64,000 nt of DNA from Clostridium sp. (GTDB lineage: Bacteria > Bacillota > Clostridia > Clostridiales > Clostridiaceae), in assembly GCF_021372645.1 (NCBI RefSeq), contig NZ_JAJFUC010000009.1:1-64000 (forward strand), written 5' to 3'. Under the pieces are notes generated by a model. That model saw nothing but the letters and a program-made list of their open reading frames with translations. It was not told the DNA's origin and did no database searches. The position numbers and the translations under genes were made by a program. Positions 51,051 to 59,798 of this stretch are shown in pieces. Numbering within the stretch: position 1 is the first letter of the stretch; the number at the start of each line of letters is the position of its first letter.

Positions 51051-52268
51051 ATGAATATCTTACTTATAAATCACTATGCGGGGTCTGATTACCATGGGAT
51101 GGAATTTAGACCTTATTATATGGCTAGAGAATGGGTTAACATGGGGCATGATGTAACTATACTTGCTGCTGATTTTTCTCATTTAAGAAAGAAGAATCCA
51201 AAAGTGCAAGAAGATTTTCAAGAAGAAATAATAGATGGAATTACATATGTATGGGTAAAAACTCCGGAGTATCATGGAAATGGTGTTGGAAGAATTAAAA
51301 ATATATCTATATTTATGTATAAATTAAGGATGAATTATAAGAGGATTGCAGATAAATATAAGCCAAATGCAGTTATAGCATCTTCAACTTATCCTTTAGA
51401 TATATATCCTGCACATAGAATTGCAAAGAGATCTAAAGCCAAGCTTTTCTTTGAAATACACGATTTATGGCCATTAACTCCAATGGAAATAGGGGGATAT
51501 TCAAAGAATAACCCTGCTATAGTTATACTTCAAAGAGCAGAGGATTTTGCTTTTAAAAATTGTGATAAGATTATTTCAATTTTACCAAATGCAGATAAGC
51601 ACATGGAAGATAGAGGATTTAAAACTGATAATTATGTGCATGTTTCAAATGGAATAATCGTTGGTAAAAAGAAAATTCCGCCAGTAGAAAAAACTATTGA
51701 GAGATTACAAGAACTAAAGGAACAAGGTTATTTTTTAGTTGGATATACAGGAAATCATTCGCCAGCAAATGTGTTAGATACAATGCTTGATGCTGCTAAA
51801 AGAACAACTGATAAAAATATAAAATATATATTAGTTGGAAATGGAAATGTAAAAGATCAATTAATTGAATATGCAAAAACAAATAATATAACTAATGTAG
51901 AGTTTTTAGATCCAGTTTTAAAGGATAATATGGATAATGCACTACAATTATTAGATATTTGCTATATAGGCTTAAAAAAGCAAAACTTATTCAATTATGG
52001 AGTAAGTCCAAATAAATTGTTTGATTATATGATGGCAGCAAGACCTGTAATATATGCAGTGGAAGCTTCAAATGATCCAGTAAAAGATTCAAAGTGTGGT
52101 ATTACAGTGCCAGCAGAAAATTCAGATGCTGTAGTTAATGCAGTTATGAAGATTAAGAATTTAAGTGAAGAAGAAAAAAATAAAATGGGCCAAAATGGAA
52201 ATGATTATGTATTAGCAAATCATACTTACCATAAGTTGGCAGAAAAATTTTTGAATGCCTTAAAATAA
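51051..52268 (+). CDS. Glycosyltransferase family 4 (WbuB-like)
   Basis: A 405-aa GT-B enzyme. N-terminal LLINHYAGSDYHGMEFRPYY (WbuB/amino-sugar transferase type), FFEIHDLWPLTP (about residue 138), then the C-terminal domain with VGYTGNHSPANVLDTM (about 226), YILVGNG and the donor-binding SPNKLFDYMMAARPVI (about 325). The His/Tyr-rich start and DLWP are typical of transferases using UDP-linked 6-deoxy-amino sugars, which fits the nearby dehydratase. AAGGAGCAAATTAAG precedes the ATG. Confidence 0.9.
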   Translation: MNILLINHYAGSDYHGMEFRPYYMAREWVNMGHDVTILAADFSHLRKKNPKVQEDFQEEIIDGITYVWVKTPEYHGNGVGRIKNISIFMYKLRMNYKRIADKYKPNAVIASSTYPLDIYPAHRIAKRSKAKLFFEIHDLWPLTPMEIGGYSKNNPAIVILQRAEDFAFKNCDKIISILPNADKHMEDRGFKTDNYVHVSNGIIVGKKKIPPVEKTIERLQELKEQGYFLVGYTGNHSPANVLDTMLDAAKRTTDKNIKYILVGNGNVKDQLIEYAKTNNITNVEFLDPVLKDNMDNALQLLDICYIGLKKQNLFNYGVSPNKLFDYMMAARPVIYAVEASNDPVKDSKCGITVPAENSDAVVNAVMKIKNLSEEEKNKMGQNGNDYVLANHTYHKLAEKFLNALK

Positions 52269-52378
52269 CTTAAAAATTTATGAAGAAATATGTTAATATA
52301 AGCTAAACTGATTAAAATGTTGTAAAATAGGTAATATAATATAATACGCTTTGAAATAATTTTATTGGGAGTAGATAC

Positions 52379-52984
52379 ATGAATAAATTTAATAAAATAG
52401 TTAAAAGAATATTTGATTTCATATGCTCTACTTTAGGGCTTATAGTCTTAAGTCCGGTTTTGCTTGCAATTGCAATTAAAATAAAAACAGGATCTGATGG
52501 GCCAATATTTTTTAAGCAAATAAGAGTTGGTGAAAAAAACAAGGAATTTGAGATTCTTAAATTTAGAACTATGGTTGTAGATGCTGAAAAATTAGGAAGG
52601 CAAATTACTGTGGGAAATGATAATAGAATCACTAAAATAGGTGCATTTTTAAGGAAATATAAATTAGATGAATTACCACAATTAATAAATGTATTTAAAG
52701 GGGATATGAGTTTAGTTGGACCAAGACCAGAGGTACCTAGATATGTGAAGTATTATAATGAAGAACAAAGAAAGGTATTAGAAGTTAAACCAGGAATAAC
52801 TGATTTAGCATCTATTAGATACAGAGATGAAAATGATTTGCTTGGAGGAGCAGCAAATCCAGATGAGTTTTACATAAATACAATTATGCCAGATAAGCTA
52901 GCATTAAACTTAGAATATATAAATAATAATAATGTATTTGTTGATATTTATATAATACTTAAGACAATAATAAAATGTCTTTAA
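52379..52984 (+). CDS. Undecaprenyl-phosphate phosphoglycosyl transferase (initiating sugar transferase)
   Basis: A 201-aa monotopic membrane transferase (PglC-like) that puts the first sugar-phosphate on undecaprenyl phosphate. One re-entrant hydrophobic helix (about residues 10-35), then GPIFFKQIRVGEKNKEFEIL and KFRTM, the catalytic Asp-Glu in YKLDELPQLINV (about 96-105), and MSLVGPRPEVPRY (about 115). No N-terminal extra domain. GGGAGTAGATAC precedes the ATG. Followed by an inverted-repeat element, then the dehydrogenase gene. Confidence 0.94.
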   Translation: MNKFNKIVKRIFDFICSTLGLIVLSPVLLAIAIKIKTGSDGPIFFKQIRVGEKNKEFEILKFRTMVVDAEKLGRQITVGNDNRITKIGAFLRKYKLDELPQLINVFKGDMSLVGPRPEVPRYVKYYNEEQRKVLEVKPGITDLASIRYRDENDLLGGAANPDEFYINTIMPDKLALNLEYINNNNVFVDIYIILKTIIKCL

Positions 52985-52986
52985 TT

Positions 52987-53125
52987 CAGTTAATAATTAA
53001 GGAACAAAGCCCTATGAGATTTGAAATAATTAGCCAGGGCATTTCTATATATAATAATAATAATAATAATAATTCAATTTCTAAAGGAAATTGTACCATT
53101 ACAGTTAACTGTTAATTGTTAACTG
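52987..53125. repeat. Inverted-repeat (MITE-like) element, copy 1
   Basis: Ends CAGTTAATAATTAAGGAACA (from 52987) and TTAATTGTTAACTG (to 53125) are near-perfect inverted repeats. The inside holds a GCCCTATGAG...CAGGGC hairpin and a 23-base run of ATA repeats (53051-53073). The left end (TTAAGGAACAAA) and right end (TTAATTGT-AACTG) recur in the element at 63435. No coding potential. Position: between two polysaccharide genes. Confidence 0.65.
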
Positions 53126-53144
53126 AAAAAAAGGGGTAATTGAA

Positions 53145-54260
53145 ATGAAAAAATTAAAATTTGCTATTATTGGTTGTGGAAGAATTTCTTATAAGCATGT
53201 TGAAGCTTTAGCTAAAAATAATGATGAAGCAGAATTAGTTGCAACATGTGATGTGATTTTAGAAAAAGCTGAAGCAAAGAGAGATGAGTACATAGAAAAA
53301 ACTGGAGTAAATCCAGAATCTGTTCATGCATATTCAGATTATAAGAAAATGTTAGAAAAAGAAGATATAGATGTTGTTACTATAGCTACAGAAAGTGGAT
53401 ATCACACAGAAATCGCTATCTATTCTATGAATAAAGGAGCAAGTGCTCTTGTAGAAAAGCCTATGGCTATGTCTATAGATGATGCAAATGAAATGATTAA
53501 AGTAGCAAAAGATAACAAAGTTAAGCTTAGCGTTTGCCATCAAAATAGATTTAATAAGCCAATACAAAAATTAAGAGAAGCTGTTGAAGAAAACAAATTT
53601 GGAAGATTGCTTAATGGTACAGCAAGAATACTATGGAATAGAAATATGGGCTACTATGACCAAGCTCCATGGAGAGGAACTTGGGCACTAGATGGTGGTA
53701 CACTCATGAACCAATGCATACATAATATTGATTTATTGCAATGGATGATGGGTGGAGAAATCGAGAGAGTATATGCTGAATGTGACACATATTTAAGAGA
53801 TATTGAAGCAGAAGACTTTGGAGCTGTAATAATAAGATTTAAAAATGGTTCTATTGGAATTGTTGAAGGTTCAGCTTGTGTTTATCCTAAAAATTTAGAG
53901 GAAACATTAAGCATATTTGGAGAAAAAGGGGCAGTATCTATTGGTGGTCTTGCAGTTAATGAACTTGAAACATGGAGATTTGACGGTGAGGATGAAGATG
54001 CTACTAAGAGTGAAGTGAATGTTAAGATTGATAATGTATATGGGGAAGGGCATACACCTTTATTTAAAGATGTAATTGATGCTATAAATGAAGATAGAGA
54101 TCCATTAGTATCCGGGGTAGAAGGCAAGAAGGCAATGTCAATAATTCTTGCAGCATATAAATCAAGAAAAACAGGAAGTCCAGTACAATTCCCATTTAAT
54201 GATTTTAAAACAACAGATATGGAAAAAAATTTTGAAGGTAGAAAGAAACATAGAAAATAG
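53145..54260 (+). CDS. Gfo/Idh/MocA family oxidoreductase
   Basis: A 371-aa NAD(P)-dependent sugar dehydrogenase. Rossmann start KFAIIGCGRISYKHVEAL (residues 4-21), ALVEKPMAMS with the conserved EKP Lys (about 105), CHQNRFNKPI (about 127), and GTWALDGGTLMNQCIHNIDL with the catalytic His (about 180-194). The overall pattern is that of UDP-GlcNAcA/UDP-sugar 3-dehydrogenases of the WlbA group, fitting an amino-sugar pathway, but substrate is inferred. AAGGGGTAATTGAA precedes the ATG; a terminator follows. Confidence 0.9.
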   Translation: MKKLKFAIIGCGRISYKHVEALAKNNDEAELVATCDVILEKAEAKRDEYIEKTGVNPESVHAYSDYKKMLEKEDIDVVTIATESGYHTEIAIYSMNKGASALVEKPMAMSIDDANEMIKVAKDNKVKLSVCHQNRFNKPIQKLREAVEENKFGRLLNGTARILWNRNMGYYDQAPWRGTWALDGGTLMNQCIHNIDLLQWMMGGEIERVYAECDTYLRDIEAEDFGAVIIRFKNGSIGIVEGSACVYPKNLEETLSIFGEKGAVSIGGLAVNELETWRFDGEDEDATKSEVNVKIDNVYGEGHTPLFKDVIDAINEDRDPLVSGVEGKKAMSIILAAYKSRKTGSPVQFPFNDFKTTDMEKNFEGRKKHRK

Positions 54261-54293
54261 TAGGTTGTGGAAAGATATTGATACTCATGTTCT

Positions 54294-54325
54294 GGCAGGA
54301 AATTGAATAATTTCCTGCCTTCTAT
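54294..54325 (+). terminator. Terminator after the Gfo/Idh gene
   Basis: GGCAGGAAATT (54294-54304) pairs with AATTTCCTGCC (54309-54319), followed by TTCTATTTATTTT. In 54326-54631 I see only a promoter-like TATTATATTTATTATG and a 17-codon frame at 54508-54561 preceded by GGGGAG; no recognisable gene. Confidence 0.85.
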
Positions 54326-54631
54326 TTATTTTATATTTGTGTAATATAAAGGAACGGAAACATATGACTGTTAAATTATATTGAGAATAAGATGAATAAA
54401 ATTTAGTTTCGAGAGAGATTTTATTTACCATTCACTTGGTTTAAAACTACTGTATTTATATGGTATTAGCTTTTTTTGAGTATTATATTTATTATGGGGA
54501 GAAATATATGGGAATATTTATATCAAATCGAGTGTTTCTGCTTTTTAATGTAATTGTTTAGGCATTTAAAATATGTTACCATTAATATAATAAAGAGAAT
54601 TAAAACCTTTGAAATGAGAGGAAGAGATGAA

Positions 54632-55504
54632 ATGAAAGTAAAAAAGGCTATTATACCAGCAGCCGGTCTTGGAACAAGATTTTTACCAGCAACTAAAGCT
54701 CAACCAAAGGAAATGCTTCCAATAGTTGATAAACCAACAATTCAATATATCGTTGAAGAAGCAATTGCTTCTGGAATTGAAGAAATTTTGATTATTACAG
54801 GTAGAAATAAAAAATCTATAGAAGATCATTTTGATAAATCAATTGAATTGGAATTAGAATTAGAAAAATCAGGAAAAGCAGAGTTGCTTGAATTAGTAAG
54901 AGATATTTCTGATATGGTTGATATACATTATATAAGACAAAAAGAACCAAGAGGCTTAGGTCATGCTATTCATTGTGCAAAAACTTTTGTCGGAAATGAA
55001 CCATTTGCAGTTTTATTAGGTGATGATGTAGTTGATAGTGAAGTTCCTTGCTTAAAACAATTAATAGATTGTTATAGTGAATATAAAACTACTATTTTAG
55101 GAGTTCAAACTATTGAGAAAGAGAACATTTCTAAATATGGAATAGTAGATGGAATTTATATAAAAGATAAAGTTTATAAAGTTAAGGATTTAGTTGAGAA
55201 GCCTTCTGTAGAAGAAGCACCAAGTAATGTGGCAATACTTGGAAGATATATTATAACACCAGAAATATTTAATATATTAGAAAATACTAAGCCAGGAAAA
55301 GGTGGGGAAATTCAATTAACAGATGCATTAAAAACTCTAATTAGCAAAGAAGCCATGTATGCATATAATTTTGAAGGTAAGAGATATGATGTAGGTGATA
55401 AACTTGGATTTCTACAAGCAACTATAGAATTTGCTTTAAAGAAAGAAGAATTAAGAGGAGAATTTATAGATTACTTAAATACTAAGCCTTGGGAAAATGT
55501 TTAG
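54632..55504 (+). CDS. galU: UTP--glucose-1-phosphate uridylyltransferase
   Basis: A 290-aa nucleotidyltransferase making UDP-glucose. KAIIPAAGLGTRFLPATKAQ (residues 4-23), PKEMLPIVDKPTIQYIVEEA, RQKEPRGLGHAI (about 107), LLGDDVV and KGGEIQLTDAL (about 224) are complete. ATG 54632 is used because GAGAGGAAGAG lies before it and upstream in-frame codons add a segment foreign to the family. It supplies UDP-glucose for the glycosyltransferases around it. Confidence 0.96.
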   Translation: MKVKKAIIPAAGLGTRFLPATKAQPKEMLPIVDKPTIQYIVEEAIASGIEEILIITGRNKKSIEDHFDKSIELELELEKSGKAELLELVRDISDMVDIHYIRQKEPRGLGHAIHCAKTFVGNEPFAVLLGDDVVDSEVPCLKQLIDCYSEYKTTILGVQTIEKENISKYGIVDGIYIKDKVYKVKDLVEKPSVEEAPSNVAILGRYIITPEIFNILENTKPGKGGEIQLTDALKTLISKEAMYAYNFEGKRYDVGDKLGFLQATIEFALKKEELRGEFIDYLNTKPWENV

Positions 55505-55571
55505 TATTTAAGTAAAAATAGATATTATTTCTTTATTCTTTAGAAAATTATAATACTTAAGGTACATTCAA

Positions 55572-55655
55572 AAAATAACAGACTAGTCGCTTGTCTTAAG
55601 ACAAAACATATAGCACATCTTTGGTTTGTTATTTTATATCATGTGCCTAAAATCT
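55572..55655. repeat. Hairpin repeat with internal palindrome
   Basis: AAAATAACA (55572-55580) pairs with TGTTATTTT (55627-55635); inside is a perfect 14-base palindrome TTGTCTTAAGACAA (55591-55604). From ATCTTTGG (55618) to GCCTAA (about 55650) it resembles the end of the hairpin after selD (39054-39086). It may end galU transcription. The rest of 55505-55748 has no gene. Confidence 0.5.
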
Positions 55656-55748
55656 GTGAATAACAAATAGCTATGATTAAGTTAATTTAAGCATAATATA
55701 TATTTTGCAGAGTTTGTTATACAATTAGATTATGGAGGTCTAAATTTT

Positions 55749-56828
55749 ATGAAAATATGTTATTTAGCAGATATTAATAGTGCTCATACTCATAAATGGT
55801 TAAATTTTTTTGTGCATAAAGGATATGATATTCATGTTATATCCCTTGGAGAAGGAGAATATGAAGGTGTTACAGTTCATTCTTTAGATGTGAAAGATAA
55901 TGTTATTAAGAAAACTTCTGATAAGAGCAAATTAGAATATCTAAAAAAGATAAAGAGAGTTAAATCTTTAATTAAAGAGATTAACCCTGATATACTTCAT
56001 GCACATTATGCTAGTAGTTATGGATTATTAGGCGCTATAGCAAATTATCATCCATATATAATTTCTGTATGGGGTAGTGATATTTATGATTTTCCAATTA
56101 AATCCCTTATACATAAATTAATAATAAAATATAATTTAAGAAGAGCAGATTATATTTTATCAACAAGTAATGTGATGAAAATAGAAACTCAAAAATATAC
56201 AAATAAAAATATACAAGTAACTCCTTTTGGTGTTGATATTAATAAATTTGTTCCTAATAAAATTGAAAAGGAAGAGATTGTTATAGGAACAATTAAAACT
56301 TTAGAAGAAAAATATGGAATAAAATATCTGATTGAAGCATTCAAAGAAGTTAAAGAAAGAAATAAAGATTTAAAACTTAAACTTAGAATTGGTGGAAGAG
56401 GAAGTCAAGAGTATTACTTAAAGGAACTAGTTAAGAAACTTTCAATAGATAAAGATGTTAATTTTTTAGGTTTTGTAAAGCCAAAAGATGTAATAAAGGA
56501 ATTCCAATATTTTGATTTAGCAGTTTTTCCTTCAACACTTGATAGTGAAAGTTTCGGAGTTGCAGCAGTTGAAGCAGAGGCTTGTGGAACACCAGTGGTC
56601 GTAACAGATGTAGGTGGTCTTATGGAATCGACTAAACCTAATGTAACTAGTTTAGTTGCTAAAAAAAATTCAGTGGAAGATTTAGCGGAAAAGATAGAAG
56701 TTTTAGTTAAGGATAAAAAGTTAAGAACCACAATGGGAGTTGATGCAAGGCAATTTGTAGAAGAAAATTATAGCTTAGAAGATAATTTCAATGATATAGA
56801 TAAGATTTATAAAAGTATAATTAGATGA
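55749..56828 (+). CDS. Glycosyltransferase family 4
   Basis: A 359-aa GT-B enzyme. CYLADINSAHTHKWLNFF at the start, ILHAHYASSYG (about residue 82), SVWGSDIYDFP (about 105), VTPFGVDINKF (about 158), then the donor domain with GRGSQEYYLKEL (about 218) and the EX7E motif in SESFGVAAVEAEACGTPVV (about 262-280). It is the last gene of the polysaccharide locus; TATGGAGGTCTAAATTTT precedes the ATG and a terminator overlaps the stop. Donor and acceptor unknown. Confidence 0.92.
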   Translation: MKICYLADINSAHTHKWLNFFVHKGYDIHVISLGEGEYEGVTVHSLDVKDNVIKKTSDKSKLEYLKKIKRVKSLIKEINPDILHAHYASSYGLLGAIANYHPYIISVWGSDIYDFPIKSLIHKLIIKYNLRRADYILSTSNVMKIETQKYTNKNIQVTPFGVDINKFVPNKIEKEEIVIGTIKTLEEKYGIKYLIEAFKEVKERNKDLKLKLRIGGRGSQEYYLKELVKKLSIDKDVNFLGFVKPKDVIKEFQYFDLAVFPSTLDSESFGVAAVEAEACGTPVVVTDVGGLMESTKPNVTSLVAKKNSVEDLAEKIEVLVKDKKLRTTMGVDARQFVEENYSLEDNFNDIDKIYKSIIR

Positions 56829-56866
56829 ATCCTAAAAAAGTAAAAAGTGCTTTTTAGGATTCTTGA
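56827..56866. terminator. Terminator at the end of the polysaccharide locus
   Basis: GAATCCTAAAAA (56827-56838) pairs perfectly with TTTTTAGGATTC (56851-56862) and is flanked by A and T runs; it lies between convergent genes. Confidence 0.8.
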
Positions 56867-56882
56867 TTTGTAAATTATTGTA

Positions 56883-57041
56883 TTAATAATGCTTAGTGTA
56901 CTTTTGAATTAAAATCTTTATAATAAAAATTATTAGAGATATTAGTAGCACGACATTCAATGCTGTATTACTAAATTGTATAAACAATACACAAATAAAT
57001 AAAAATATAAATATACTTAAAAGCCATTGTATAAATCTCAT
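56883..57041 (-). CDS. Small two-helix membrane protein, 52 aa
   Basis: A short minus-strand gene: ATG at 57041, stop at 56883, with GAGGAGATAGGAAA just before the start, an excellent ribosome binding site. The product starts MRFIQWLLSIFIFLFICVLF, has a short linker (IQFSNT) and a second hydrophobic segment ending in IQKYTKHY. Two helices with a basic tail resemble Lmo0937/DUF5670-like small membrane proteins, but similarity is of pattern only. No function can be stated. From 57042 to 57294 only promoter-like A+T-rich sequence is seen. Confidence 0.65.
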   Translation of the reverse strand: MRFIQWLLSIFIFLFICVLFIQFSNTALNVVLLISLIIFIIKILIQKYTKHY

Positions 57042-57294
57042 TTTCCTATCTCCTCGTATAATTAAATTTGTACTATTAGTTTATCCTAAATTCAAAAATG
57101 AAATTCATAAAATACAATTTTACTTTATAATTTTGCTCTTAATAAAATCAGTATAATAGGAAACATATATACATTAAAATAAGTTCATTTAATTGTTTGA
57201 TTAATTATAGTATAATTGTATTGAATATGAAGTCATAGTAAATAAATTATCATATAGTCATAATTAGGTTATTGTTTGAGGATGGTGGGGATAA

Positions 57295-58377
57295 ATGCAG
57301 AATTATGAAAATATTTATAATGCTTTAAAAATAGAATATGAGAACTATCAAATGTTTTCAGAGAAACACATACAAGAATTAAATCAAAAAAATATTAAGT
57401 TAGAAAAAAATATAGATTCCTTATCTAATATAATAGAAGTGAGTAATTACATAAATACCTTTTTTAGCAGTGATAATTTGATATCAATGATTAATGATAT
57501 GATACTTGGAATATTTGGAGTTAAATATTCAACTATATTTTTAATAGAAGACAGCGAATTAATTGTTAAGGCTAGTAATATTGAAAATATGTATATAAAA
57601 TTAACATCAGAAGAACTTATGCATATAGATAAGAGTGAAGAATTTTTAATAAATTCAAAAGAGCCTTTAAAACAAACTGGAGAACATAAAGTAAAGATAC
57701 ATTCGATTATGGGATATCCAATTAAATTAAGAAATAAATTTATTGGATATATAATAGTAGAACATAATATCTATAAATTTATGACTACAGAAATGAAGCT
57801 TTTCCTGAAATCAATTGCTAATCAAATTGCAATTGCAATTGAAAATTCTTTACTATATAAAGAATTAGAAAAAATAAATCAAAGAGATGCATTACTTGGT
57901 ATATATAATAGGAAATATTTTTTTGAGTATTTAGAAAAAAGTAAGTGTGAAAAAATGAAAGATAAATTTGCCATAGTAATGATAGATATAGATGATTTTA
58001 AAAAGATAAATGATATTTACGGACATCAATTTGGCGATAAGATATTAATTAATACAGCAAAAATTATAAGTAGTGGTATATATGAAGATGATATTATGGC
58101 TAGATATGGAGGAGAAGAATTCATTTTGTACATTTCGAATTTTATTGACGAAAATAGTGTATATAATAAAATTGAAATGATAAGAGGTGCTCTTGAAAGT
58201 AGCAAAGTTAGTTTTAATGGCAAATATAAATCTGTAACAGCTAGTTTTGGTATTTCATTTTTCCCCTTAAATAGTATAGATATAAATGAACTCATAAAGA
58301 AGGCTGATGATTTATTGTATAAAGCTAAGAAAAGCGGTAAAAACAAAGTTTTGAGTGGACATATATTTAAAATTTAA
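57295..58377 (+). CDS. GAF-GGDEF diguanylate cyclase
   Basis: A 360-aa protein: an N-terminal coiled coil (about residues 1-45), a GAF sensor domain (about 48-190) and a GGDEF domain (about 198-355). The active-site loop is RYGGEEF (about 267-273), a functional GGEEF form, with DIDDFKKINDIYGHQFGD (about 222) before it, so it should make c-di-GMP from GTP. The I-site RxxD is not evident before GGEEF. No signal peptide. Adjacent to the surface polysaccharide locus, which c-di-GMP often controls, but a direct link is inference. ATG follows GGTGGGGATAA. Confidence 0.93.
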   Translation: MQNYENIYNALKIEYENYQMFSEKHIQELNQKNIKLEKNIDSLSNIIEVSNYINTFFSSDNLISMINDMILGIFGVKYSTIFLIEDSELIVKASNIENMYIKLTSEELMHIDKSEEFLINSKEPLKQTGEHKVKIHSIMGYPIKLRNKFIGYIIVEHNIYKFMTTEMKLFLKSIANQIAIAIENSLLYKELEKINQRDALLGIYNRKYFFEYLEKSKCEKMKDKFAIVMIDIDDFKKINDIYGHQFGDKILINTAKIISSGIYEDDIMARYGGEEFILYISNFIDENSVYNKIEMIRGALESSKVSFNGKYKSVTASFGISFFPLNSIDINELIKKADDLLYKAKKSGKNKVLSGHIFKI

Positions 58378-58393
58378 TAATATTATTATAATA

Positions 58394-58430
58394 CACTCTT
58401 ATTTAACTTGAATAAGAGTGATTTTTATTT
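58394..58430 (+). terminator. Terminator of the diguanylate cyclase gene
   Basis: CACTCTTATT (about 58394-58404) pairs with AATAAGAGTG (58411-58420), followed by ATTTTTATTTG. Confidence 0.8.
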
Positions 58431-58497
58431 GTAAGCTAATTATGATATTGAAAATGCTATTTTGTAGTATATAGAGGGTAGGAAGGAGGAGTGCATT

Positions 58498-59646
58498 ATG
58501 GATAGTAAAAAATTACTATCTTTGATAAAAAGGGAGGAAAACACCAAGTTAGATTTTAAATTAAGATTAGAGCTTTATAATGAAACTGGAAAGAAAGAAT
58601 TAACTAAGGATATATGTGCTATAGCTAATTCAAGTGGTGGACGAGGATATATAATTATTGGAATTAAGGATAAAAGCAAAGAGATTATAGGAATACAAGA
58701 AGATGATATGTTTAAAGAAGAACAAATTCAGCAAATAGTAACAACCAGATGTGAACCACCTATACCAATAGAAGTAGATTTTATTGATATTGAGAATAAG
58801 AAAATAGGTGTAATATCAATTTATGATGGGGAACAAAAGCCCTATCAAGTGAGAGAAAATGGAGCCTTTTATATAAGAAGAGGATCTACAACAGATGTAA
58901 TGAGAAAACAAGAATTAATAGCTTTATTTGAAGAAAACTTAAGTTTAACAATTGAAACTTGTCCGTTAATTAGAAGTGGGATTAATATGTTAAATATGGA
59001 ATTAGTTAATAAGTACTTTGATAAAAAGGGAATTGAAGTCAATGAGGAAAATAGAAAATTTTTACTGCTCAGTGCAGGAATAGCATTTGAGCATAAGGAA
59101 GGATCACCCCTTAAATGTACTTATGGAGGATTACTTGTGTTTTCTGATAAAAACTATATATATATTCCTAATAATATGATAAAAATTACAAATAAATTAA
59201 ATAATATCTATGGAGAATTGCATATAATCCAAGGAACTCTTTTGTCTATGGTTGATAAAGCAGAAGAAAAAATTAAAGAAATTTTACCGAAAGAGTATCC
59301 AATACAAGCAGTAATTGAAGCTATAAAAAATGCAGTATTATATAGAGAATATTTTGATTTAAATAAAATAATTGAAATAACTATAGATGAAAATAATATT
59401 ATAATTTCAAGCCCAGGTGAATTCATAGGTGAGAATAGTAAAGGTGAAAGAACTAATTATAATAAAAGAAATATTTGGCTTTATGAAAAACTAATTTCCC
59501 TAGATGAAAAAAAAAGATTTTTAAGTAGTGGAAGAGGATTTACAATTATTAGGGATTCATTCAATGGGAAAGGAAAAGTTAAATTAATTAATTCTAGAAC
59601 AGAGCATAGTTTTAAAGTAATATTACCAGGAACGAACAATAGATAA
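58498..59646 (+). CDS. AlbA_2 (Schlafen/AAA_4-like) domain protein, putative regulator
   Basis: A 382-aa protein with an N-terminal AlbA_2 domain: ENTKLDFKLRLE (residues 14-25), DICAIANSSGGRGYIIIGIK (about 37-56), then QIVTTRCEPPIP and the YIRRGSTTDVM block (about 122-132). The C-terminal half (ITIDENNIIISSPGEF, about 301) is like the GHKL-type ATP-binding part of these regulators. Such proteins are annotated as ATP-dependent regulators, and some act in phage defence. It stands alone between terminators; GGAAGGAGGAGTGCATT precedes the ATG. A 3' stem (GGCAAC...GTTGCC, 59652-59690) without a T run follows. Confidence 0.8.
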   Translation: MDSKKLLSLIKREENTKLDFKLRLELYNETGKKELTKDICAIANSSGGRGYIIIGIKDKSKEIIGIQEDDMFKEEQIQQIVTTRCEPPIPIEVDFIDIENKKIGVISIYDGEQKPYQVRENGAFYIRRGSTTDVMRKQELIALFEENLSLTIETCPLIRSGINMLNMELVNKYFDKKGIEVNEENRKFLLLSAGIAFEHKEGSPLKCTYGGLLVFSDKNYIYIPNNMIKITNKLNNIYGELHIIQGTLLSMVDKAEEKIKEILPKEYPIQAVIEAIKNAVLYREYFDLNKIIEITIDENNIIISSPGEFIGENSKGERTNYNKRNIWLYEKLISLDEKKRFLSSGRGFTIIRDSFNGKGKVKLINSRTEHSFKVILPGTNNR

Positions 59647-59798
59647 AGTGGCAACTTTAGATGCTTAGTATCTAGAGTTGTTGCCAAAAGGTAAGGTTGA
59701 GGATATACTATAATAAGTAATTCTACTTGTATAGAGGGTAGTATTTTATTGTATTAGATAAATTATTTTAAATAAGAAGATTTTTAGGAGGTACTATA

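Noticed and set aside
53051..53073. Tandem ATA repeats as a CRISPR or contingency locus
   Set aside because: It is a simple trinucleotide run outside any gene with no spacer pattern; no CRISPR array is present in the window.
54508..54561. 17-codon frame with GGGGAG upstream, before galU
   Set aside because: Short, hydrophobic and without pairing signals of an attenuator; chance is the simplest explanation in A+T-rich DNA.
59647..59798. T-box leader for tyrS
   Set aside because: The leader is only about 150 bases and lacks the T-box antiterminator sequence and a specifier-loop arrangement.
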